Source: Paenibacillus ihuae (GTDB lineage: Bacteria > Bacillota > Bacilli > Paenibacillales > Paenibacillaceae). From it: a stretch of DNA of 38,338 nucleotides. Shown in pieces: positions 32,019-38,338 of this stretch (its first letter is position 1; the number at the start of each line of letters is the position of its first letter). The stretch spans positions 149,216-187,553 of the forward strand of contig NZ_LN831204.1 of assembly GCF_001368795.1 (NCBI RefSeq). The letters run 5' to 3'. The notes beneath the pieces are model-generated. The model worked only from the letters and a program-made list of their open reading frames with translations, did no database searches and had not been told where the DNA came from. Both the position numbers and the translations under genes were made by a program.

Positions 32019-32321
32019 ATGAAAAAATCGAAACGTCTTAATCTTTCTTCCAAAATAATGTTGCTTTCCATCTCACTGTTCACAATCGCTTCTCCAATAT
32101 TCGCAAGCGGTGTAGGAGAAAAGGTCGGAAAAAGCTTAACGTCTAACATCAACGCTTTGATCCCGGCCGTACTGCTTGCCATTGGTGCCTATTTCCTTTT
32201 TACCCGCGACTGGATGAAAATGATCAGTTTCGTGGCTATCGCAGTTATTATCGCAATCTTCACGAACTGGACTTGGGTTCAAGCAATCGGTTCGAAAATT
32301 TATAATTCTTTTATTGCCTAA
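32019..32321 (+). CDS. Small membrane protein, TcpD/VirB2-like channel subunit
   Basis: 100 aa from ATG 32019 with GAAGGGAGC upstream; the TTG seven codons earlier is less likely. Hydrophobic segments: ~13-31 (IMLLSISLFTIASPIFASG, signal-peptide-like), ~43-60 (INALIPAVLLAIGAYFLFTR) and ~66-86 (MKMISFVAIAVIIAIFTNW). A cleavable signal followed by two membrane helices is the layout of VirB2/TrbC-type pilins and of small Tcp/Orf subunits. It precedes tcpE directly (3 bp), the position of TcpD-like genes. Family not certain. Confidence 0.68.
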   Translation: MKKSKRLNLSSKIMLLSISLFTIASPIFASGVGEKVGKSLTSNINALIPAVLLAIGAYFLFTRDWMKMISFVAIAVIIAIFTNWTWVQAIGSKIYNSFIA

Positions 32322-32324
32322 GTT

Positions 32325-32729
32325 ATGAGTGATAAACACGAGTCACCCCGCATTAATGTTTCGAATTACACGAAAATATGGAGCCTTGATTGGGTGGTTT
32401 ACGCATTAGAAGGAAAAAAGCTGCCGATCCCAGCAAATCTGCGTGTCATTGGGATCTTCGTAGTTTGTGAGTTCCTTTTCTGGATTCTTGGAAACACAAT
32501 ATTATTCTTTCTTCCAAAGATGTATAGCGTATTCCTGTTACCCATCGGTGCTACCTGGCTTATTGCCAAGCAAAAGCTGGATGGAAAGGCCCCTCACAAA
32601 TGGCTTTTAGGAATGATACAGTTCTGGATGCGTCCTAAGCGTTTTCATCGTTATCGGAAATTTGAGCACACGAAACATTATTCTTACGGCACCAAAGTCA
32701 TATACCGCACTCGGAGGGAGCGTGCATAG
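32325..32729 (+). CDS. tcpE: TcpE-family conjugal transfer membrane protein
   Basis: 134 aa. The pattern NYTKIWSLDWVVYALEGKKL, then two hydrophobic helices (~43-62 and 66-82), then LIAKQKLDGKAPHKWLLGMI and a basic tail (WMRPKRFHRYRKFE) matches the TcpE family of Tcp-type conjugation systems (PF12648-like). It is 3 bp after the pilin-like gene and 32 bp before the VirB4-like ATPase. TcpE is a membrane component needed for efficient transfer in related plasmids; its function is not known in detail. Confidence 0.85.
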   Translation: MSDKHESPRINVSNYTKIWSLDWVVYALEGKKLPIPANLRVIGIFVVCEFLFWILGNTILFFLPKMYSVFLLPIGATWLIAKQKLDGKAPHKWLLGMIQFWMRPKRFHRYRKFEHTKHYSYGTKVIYRTRRERA

Positions 32730-32761
32730 CGCGCCCCTCTTTTTACAAGGAGGTAACATCA

Positions 32762-35422
32762 TTGGCAGTAGCAGCAAAAAAGAAGGTAAATAAAATCAAT
32801 GTCGAGTTTCCTGTTGCGTATTTTGAGCAGAACCTGATCTTCAACCATGACAAATCTGTATGGGCAGTTTACGAGATTGATTCTTATGTATATGACCATT
32901 TGAGCGATCAACAGAAGATTGACCGGCTCATCACGCAAACATCGTTTTTGGCATTACTGACGGAGCAGTTTCATATATTGTGGCTCCCGCGCACGCATGA
33001 TATTAGCGAACATCATGAGCGACTAAAGGAACGTCTCAATGGCCCCATGAAAAAATGGGGAAAGAAGTTCATAAATACGATGGATGACTACCTGAATACC
33101 AATTACAACTCCGTGGATGGCTCTAATAATGCCGATTTTCGGGCGTATATCGCTGTATATCTGCCAAAGAACGATGCCAAAGACCTTGTTGAACAGATTG
33201 AAGGTATAGCGCTAGAGCTCAAAAAGCTCGTCTTGCACCCCAAACGGTTTATAGAAAACCTCTCCGGTTTGAACGAGCCGGAAATTTTCGAGCATGAATT
33301 CCATGCCTATGTTGTTAAGGAACGTCAAATCTTTGATCGTCTTTCTCGCAAGATGAAAGTGAAGCGGGCATCGCATGAAAACATCGAATGGCTCATTAAG
33401 CGAAATTTCTGGTGGGGTATCACAGATCCATCCCTACGTTCAGTCGATGAAGACGGTTGGAGCCCTAAAAAGGCAAAAGGGGAGCGAGGTGGCCTCAGTA
33501 CATTCCTATATGATTCGCGCCAGGTGCTCACGCTTACGGAAGGAGAAATTGATGCTTCCAACCCGCGCCGCTTAAAAATTACCCAGCCGCATAACGGTGA
33601 AGACAAACAGGTCTATCATGCCTATCTGTCTCTCTCCGAATTACCCGAGACCATGGAGATGCCTGGTAGTGAATGGCTATACAGTGCAGCAACACTTCCT
33701 TTTCCAGTTGAAATGAGTATTAAAGTCGAAGTATTGGAGGCGCGTGACGCCTTAAAAAAGCTCAGTAAAAAGAAAATGGACATCGAGAATCAGGTCAAGA
33801 ACATTCACGAGGCAAATGCACAGGTTCCGCTCGACTTGATGGAGAAACAGGAGCGGGCCTTATATCTTGAGGACGAATACAAGAAGCGAAAAAATCCAAC
33901 CTTCATCACACATATTACGTTTGGTCTTTATCATACCGACCTAAACATGCTGAGAAGCAATATTCGGATCATTCAGGACCATTACCGGGATTTCGGTAAC
34001 ATCCATATCGAGCTGCCTGCTGGCGACCAGTGGCTACTATTCAACGACTTCATTCCTGGTTCCCCAAGGTATGTATCCGATTATATTCAGCGGATCCCAC
34101 CCGAAACGCTTGCCGCGGGAATGGTTGGGGCTACTCAGGAGCTGGGTGATGGCAAAGGGTTATATATCGGCACAACCGGACTTCTCGACCATCCCGTATA
34201 TTTCGACCCTGGTCATGCTAGCCAGATTAACCGAAGCCCATCCATGACGGTAACAGGTACGCTCGGCGGCGGTAAGTCGGTAACAGCCAATTTACTCGCC
34301 TATCATAACGGAGCGGTACTTGGGGGTAAGTCGTTAATCTTTGACCCGAAGGGCGAGCGTACCCATTGGCCAGATGCACTTCCGGAACTTGAGGGTCAAA
34401 TCCAAGTCGCCACTCTTTCTTCTGATAGTAAAGACATGGGCAAGCTAGACCCGTTCGTTATGCTTACTAATATTGAGGATGCGAAGGAAGCAGCTGTCGA
34501 AATCTTGGCATACCTATCATCTACTAAAACAAACAGTGCGGAATATAGCTACATATCGCGTGCGGTCTATCAAGTGTCTAAAGAGGAAAATCCTTATCTA
34601 GCCCGCTGTGTGGACGTCCTTTACGAGATGGGAAATGAGCGTCCGCAAGCGTATCAACTGGCCGAAATCCTAGAGAGTTTTCAAACGCTGTCCTTCGCCA
34701 AGCTCCTGTTTGGAACTGGCGGTGAGAATACGCTCCAGTTGGATTATCCTATCAACATCCTGCAGGTGCAAAATCTTAAAATGCCGAGCCCGGAAAAACC
34801 TGCAGAAAACTACGCACTTGATGAGAAAATGTCCGTAGCTTTGATGTTCGCAATCGCGCGGTTCGCACATAAGTTCATTTATCATGACTTGTCGATTTTC
34901 AAGTTCGTCCTGATGGATGAAGCATGGGCGTTGCTTGGTACACAGGCCGGTAAGGCACTTGCCGATATGGTTGTTCGTACGGGACGAAGCTTGAACGGAG
35001 GGGCGATCTTTGTTACACAGAATGCGACGGATGTTGCCGGAGATCTCGCTGGGAACATAGGTGTGAAATTCGCATTCCGTGATTCTGACAGAGCCAAGAT
35101 TGAGAAAACTCTATCCTTTTTCGGACTTGAAATCACCCAAGAGAACATCGACATGATAAAGAATTTAGATAATGGTCAGTGCCTTATGCAGGACATATAT
35201 GGCCGTGTGGGACTTGTCCGAATTGATGTCGTGTTCCAGCATCTATTCGACTGCTTTGATACTCGCCCACCGCAACAAGGTATCGTTGAGGATGAGGCCG
35301 AGATTGAAGAAGATAATGCTTTCTCCGTGTTGGGTCGTTTCGCACAGTATCAAAAGAATATAGAGTCAGAAGGAGAGGAGGACATATATTCCGATGATGA
35401 AGATCCCGATGATTCGGATTAA
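32762..35422 (+). CDS. tcpF: VirB4/TcpF-type conjugation ATPase
   Basis: 886 aa, TTG start 32762 with AAGGAGGTAACATCA. The N-terminal ~480 residues form the VirB4 N-terminal domain. The ATPase has Walker A GTLGGGKSVTANLLA (~497-511) and DPKGERTHW, and Walker B FKFVLMDEAWALLG (~712-725), followed by VRTGRSLNGGAIFVTQNATD. All are typical of the VirB4/TraE/ConE family. It powers the assembly and operation of the secretion channel. The acidic C-terminus (EGEEDIYSDDEDPDDSD) overlaps the start of the VirB6-like gene by 29 bp. Confidence 0.92.
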   Translation: MAVAAKKKVNKINVEFPVAYFEQNLIFNHDKSVWAVYEIDSYVYDHLSDQQKIDRLITQTSFLALLTEQFHILWLPRTHDISEHHERLKERLNGPMKKWGKKFINTMDDYLNTNYNSVDGSNNADFRAYIAVYLPKNDAKDLVEQIEGIALELKKLVLHPKRFIENLSGLNEPEIFEHEFHAYVVKERQIFDRLSRKMKVKRASHENIEWLIKRNFWWGITDPSLRSVDEDGWSPKKAKGERGGLSTFLYDSRQVLTLTEGEIDASNPRRLKITQPHNGEDKQVYHAYLSLSELPETMEMPGSEWLYSAATLPFPVEMSIKVEVLEARDALKKLSKKKMDIENQVKNIHEANAQVPLDLMEKQERALYLEDEYKKRKNPTFITHITFGLYHTDLNMLRSNIRIIQDHYRDFGNIHIELPAGDQWLLFNDFIPGSPRYVSDYIQRIPPETLAAGMVGATQELGDGKGLYIGTTGLLDHPVYFDPGHASQINRSPSMTVTGTLGGGKSVTANLLAYHNGAVLGGKSLIFDPKGERTHWPDALPELEGQIQVATLSSDSKDMGKLDPFVMLTNIEDAKEAAVEILAYLSSTKTNSAEYSYISRAVYQVSKEENPYLARCVDVLYEMGNERPQAYQLAEILESFQTLSFAKLLFGTGGENTLQLDYPINILQVQNLKMPSPEKPAENYALDEKMSVALMFAIARFAHKFIYHDLSIFKFVLMDEAWALLGTQAGKALADMVVRTGRSLNGGAIFVTQNATDVAGDLAGNIGVKFAFRDSDRAKIEKTLSFFGLEITQENIDMIKNLDNGQCLMQDIYGRVGLVRIDVVFQHLFDCFDTRPPQQGIVEDEAEIEEDNAFSVLGRFAQYQKNIESEGEEDIYSDDEDPDDSD

Positions 35423-38338
35423 AAGACCATCCAAGCGTGCATTTGTCATTCTTGGTGTCGTTCTAATGATCTTCTTGGCTTTTGCTATCCCAGTAAGTGT
35501 TACGTATGCAAAATCGATGGACGATATGATTCCGAGCGATGGATCAACCGGTACACTGTACAACAAATACAGTCCATCGCACTACTCTTTCCAGACGACC
35601 ATGCCAGACCGACATTTTTGGCAAGTTGGGGCCAAGGCGACCGACGGCATTAATTCAATCTATGATCACACTCTGTCTATGATCTTCCTTGGGGGCGTAC
35701 AGATAACCCGCTTCTTTAATTTTATTGCCAGGGAAGCTTTTACATTCACATTCATGGATAGCCTGATTACAGGCGTCGAACAGATCATCCAAAACGTAAC
35801 GGGGATAAAAGGTGGAAGTATCGGAAACGGGATGTGGGGCGGTATGTTCGGCATCGTTGCTTCAATCACCTTGGCATTTGTTCTTTGGCAAGTTATTCGG
35901 CTTAAATTTCTGGACTCCTTACAGACAATGTTTTCATTCATCCTTGCGCTTGTTGTAGCACTCGCCTTTTTTTCAAATGCCGGGACGTTCCTGCGGTTTT
36001 TGAACGATTCGGGGAATCAATTAGCTACCTCAATGTATGCAGGACTTGCCACACCAGGTGGTCTTAGCACATCGTCCACAACTGGCGTAAAAGCCATTTC
36101 CGAACAGGTATGGATGGAACTCGTGATGAAACCTTACAGCATGTTGCAGTTTGATGATGCCAGCGCATATGAGGAGCATCCTGATATTGTCGATAATGTC
36201 CTCAAAACAACACCGTATACCGATGAGCGCGATACCGCGCTGAAGGCAGCGGCGGGCACATTCCCTGCAGTAGAAAAGGTTCGCTCGGACGAGCAAATGA
36301 TCATTTTACTTTGTAACGCTATCTTTTCAGCGATCATACTCGGTTTATTCTGTTTTTGGGCTATTGCCACAATATTTATTCGGATTAAGCTGCTTATTCA
36401 TGCAACTGTTATGTCGATCACGCTACTTGCTTCTCTCTTACCAGGGCGGGAAGCGGGCTTATCTGTGGTCCGTGGCCAGTTTCTCAAACTGATTGGTCTT
36501 GTGATGATGACTGTATTTACAATGTTCTTTCTCGATCTGTCACTTGTTATTGGCCACTTGACCTTTAATATCGTTACCCAAGCAAACGGTGGTTGGTTCA
36601 CTGCCATGCTTCTGGAAACGATTGTCGTTTTCGTGGTCTTCAAATACAGAGAAGAAATCGGATCCGTCTTTTCCAAGGCTGCAGGTCATATTCCAATGAT
36701 GCCAAAGGCAAAATCGACGGTCCTCGATGCGGTACAACGGAACGTAACCCGCTCCCTGTATAACAAAGCGGGCACAGCCATTGGCGAAATGTTTAACCGA
36801 AAAGAACCGGAAGGTGTGCCTAGCACATTCAATCCGAATTCACTGTCAAAAGCAGGCAACAACCTGAACGACGCGACAACAGCTAGTATGCAACTGCGAT
36901 ATCAACGGGAGAGAGAAGCCGCCGAGCAGTATGCTGCTGAAACCGGACAACCTGTTCAGTACACACCTTATGTCCAGAAGGTTAATGAAAACCTTCGCAA
37001 TGGAACGAAAAACCCATTCCGTGGAATGGACAAAGAATGGAAAGAGGAAAAGTCACGACTTGGTGATATCCAGAAGGACGGCGGTGACGTCAAGCAGGCG
37101 ATTCTTACTCAGGGCGTTTCTGAAGGCATGAATGATCAGCAAGTCGCTGCGACAATGTATAGCAACGAGAATTCGATTCGCCAGGCCTCTACATTCATGG
37201 TTAACCGTCCTAAGTCCGCTATAGGACAAATGCAGCGCGCAGGTACGCTTAACAAAAATCGTAAACTGGAAACCTCGGTCAATGATTTTGTGATGGTGGA
37301 GTTGTTCGATCGGTACAAGATGGAATACAAATGGGCCGTTGACACGGCTGCAGCGACTGGAGAGCCGGTCCAGCACTCTGACTTTGTAAAAAGCATGGAC
37401 GATCGCTTTAAAGCGGCCGGCCTTAACACGACTCAAAAGGTCAACGATACGATGCTTACCCGTAAGGGTCGAATCGCTGTTTCTTCAAAATTCGAGTCCA
37501 TGCCAGAGTTCGGCAGCAAGAGGGATGACCTTCTCCGTGCGAACGAAGCTTTCCTTAGGGCCTCGACGCAGGAGGGTGTTACCGCAACTGTGGCCCCTGT
37601 CAGCATCGCTGCACCAATTAGCACGGCTTCGATTCAAAAGATTACTCCGCCTCTTCCTACGGCGACGACGAAGCGAGATCTTCCTCTTACCATAACGGGA
37701 CATCCGGAGATCAAATCAGATATTGATATGTCTAAGGTGAAACTGCCAAACAACCTTAAACAAAGCATGAACGAGGCTAAGGCAAAACTTGCGAATTCGT
37801 CAAGTCTTGATCCAGGCGACCGTCTTGAAATTAATACTGAAACGAATACACAAGTATTTACAACACTGAAGCAGCGCGTATCACATGAAGTATCAACTGA
37901 TCTTGAAGCCATGAACAATGAATTACAGATCATGAAGAAAGCAAGCAGTCGCAAATTTACGGAAGCGGACGGTAACACGGAAACCGTCAATATTATCAAC
38001 AAGACTTCCCAAAATGCACAGCAGACTCGTCAGTCCACAATAGAGCCAGTAGGTAATAAGGAATCGGCCACTGTCGGCAATAACTATTCGCCAATTGGGC
38101 AGCAGACAAAGCAACACCGAACCGTGAATGAGCCTGAAAGTAACAAAGAAACTGTTACTGTAGTCAAAAATTCAACACCAGCTGGGCAGTCGAACCGCCA
38201 GAACAAAACAGTGACTGAAGAAACCGTTACTGTTTTCAAGAATTCGACGCAAAATGGTCAACCGAACCGCCAGAACAAAACAGTGGTCGAAGAAACTGTT
38301 GCTGTTGTAAAGAATTCGGCACAGAATGGTCAACCGAA
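35394..38338 (+). CDS. VirB6/TcpH-like polytopic membrane protein with long repetitive tail (3' end beyond the window)
   Basis: At least 981 aa from ATG 35394 (GGAGG 12 bases upstream; overlaps the VirB4 gene by 29 bp) and open at the right edge. About eight hydrophobic segments lie in residues ~15-420 (for example ~15-33, 93-115, 148-170, 178-196, 301-330, 332-350, 366-388, 402-418), as in TcpH/VirB6-type proteins that form the membrane pore. The following 560 or more residues are soluble, charged, rich in Asn, Gln, Lys and Thr, and end in tandem 24-residue repeats. The C-terminal part could carry a cell-wall hydrolase or docking function beyond the window. Confidence 0.82.
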   Translation, partial: MMKIPMIRIKRPSKRAFVILGVVLMIFLAFAIPVSVTYAKSMDDMIPSDGSTGTLYNKYSPSHYSFQTTMPDRHFWQVGAKATDGINSIYDHTLSMIFLGGVQITRFFNFIAREAFTFTFMDSLITGVEQIIQNVTGIKGGSIGNGMWGGMFGIVASITLAFVLWQVIRLKFLDSLQTMFSFILALVVALAFFSNAGTFLRFLNDSGNQLATSMYAGLATPGGLSTSSTTGVKAISEQVWMELVMKPYSMLQFDDASAYEEHPDIVDNVLKTTPYTDERDTALKAAAGTFPAVEKVRSDEQMIILLCNAIFSAIILGLFCFWAIATIFIRIKLLIHATVMSITLLASLLPGREAGLSVVRGQFLKLIGLVMMTVFTMFFLDLSLVIGHLTFNIVTQANGGWFTAMLLETIVVFVVFKYREEIGSVFSKAAGHIPMMPKAKSTVLDAVQRNVTRSLYNKAGTAIGEMFNRKEPEGVPSTFNPNSLSKAGNNLNDATTASMQLRYQREREAAEQYAAETGQPVQYTPYVQKVNENLRNGTKNPFRGMDKEWKEEKSRLGDIQKDGGDVKQAILTQGVSEGMNDQQVAATMYSNENSIRQASTFMVNRPKSAIGQMQRAGTLNKNRKLETSVNDFVMVELFDRYKMEYKWAVDTAAATGEPVQHSDFVKSMDDRFKAAGLNTTQKVNDTMLTRKGRIAVSSKFESMPEFGSKRDDLLRANEAFLRASTQEGVTATVAPVSIAAPISTASIQKITPPLPTATTKRDLPLTITGHPEIKSDIDMSKVKLPNNLKQSMNEAKAKLANSSSLDPGDRLEINTETNTQVFTTLKQRVSHEVSTDLEAMNNELQIMKKASSRKFTEADGNTETVNIINKTSQNAQQTRQSTIEPVGNKESATVGNNYSPIGQQTKQHRTVNEPESNKETVTVVKNSTPAGQSNRQNKTVTEETVTVFKNSTQNGQPNRQNKTVVEETVAVVKNSAQNGQP
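37974..38338 (+). repeat. Tandem 72-bp repeats in the VirB6-like C-terminal tail
   Basis: The last two complete units begin KETVTVVKNS and EETVTVFKNS and each ends RQNKTV; they are 24 codons apart. A 23-bp stretch starting CGAACCGCCAGAACAAAACA is identical at 38191 and 38263. A partial third unit follows (EETVAVVKNS to the edge), and at least two degenerate units precede them (TETVNIINKTS, NKESATVGNN). The array runs off the window. Confidence 0.85.

Overview
The window looks like part of a large conjugative plasmid or integrative conjugative element from a Gram-positive Bacillota host, most likely Bacillales (Paenibacillus/Bacillus type). This rests on the moderate-to-low GC, strong AGGAGG ribosome binding sites, frequent TTG/GTG starts, a Tcp-type (Tn916/pCW3-like) conjugation module, an actin-type ParM/ParR partition pair and the lack of housekeeping genes. 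No rRNA, tRNA, CRISPR array, intact insertion sequence or replication initiator was recognised.

Layout. 1-14726 (leftward) is a Tad/Flp-type pilus operon. It runs TadZ-like ATPase, SAF-domain CpaB-like protein, second TadZ/CpaE-like ATPase, CpaF/TadA ATPase, TadB, TadC, two tiny pilin-like peptides and two TadE-like pseudopilins. Three secreted proteins follow, two of them large with PKD/Ig-like modules; the last runs off the left edge. 14809-18343 (leftward) holds a nuclease-less TnpB-like protein, a Replic_Relax protein, an S1-domain RNA-binding protein and two unknowns. 18509-20373 holds an orphan HicB-like protein and two regulators (an XRE-LytTR fusion and a 103-aa winged-helix-like protein). 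20430-22884 (leftward) holds a soluble VirD4-like coupling ATPase and a separate five-pass membrane protein that probably anchors it. 22885-23984 holds a palindrome-rich intergenic region and a MerR-like coiled-coil protein. 24011-25275 is a gene-poor, apparently decayed stretch, followed by an AlbA_2/Schlafen-type gene. 26615-28482 is the ParM/ParR pair. 29113-30156 is a second Replic_Relax protein with intact nuclease-like residues. 30455-38338 (rightward) is the conjugation channel: a small membrane protein, TcpC, a pilin-like small protein, TcpE, the VirB4/TcpF ATPase and a VirB6/TcpH-like protein cut by the right edge.

How it fits together. The clearest system-level signal is an AT-rich element (core TATRTTAATTA, in its long form about 34 bp) before six transcription units: the Tad operon, the S1/Replic_Relax/TnpB-like operon, the coupling-protein operon, the channel operon (twice) and the 103-aa regulator gene. 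It is absent before parM, the hicB-like gene, the Schlafen-type gene and the MerR-like gene. I infer that pilus, adhesins, coupling protein and channel form one regulon, possibly controlled by the 103-aa protein, and that the Tad-like pilus with its large surface proteins serves mating-cell adhesion. Other points of interest are the TnpB-like protein that stops exactly at RuvC-I yet sits in an operon with its own ribosome binding site, a 10-A homopolymer that appears to interrupt the tcpC-like gene near its 5' end, and a 28-bp perfect palindrome among GTGAT repeats upstream of the MerR-like gene.
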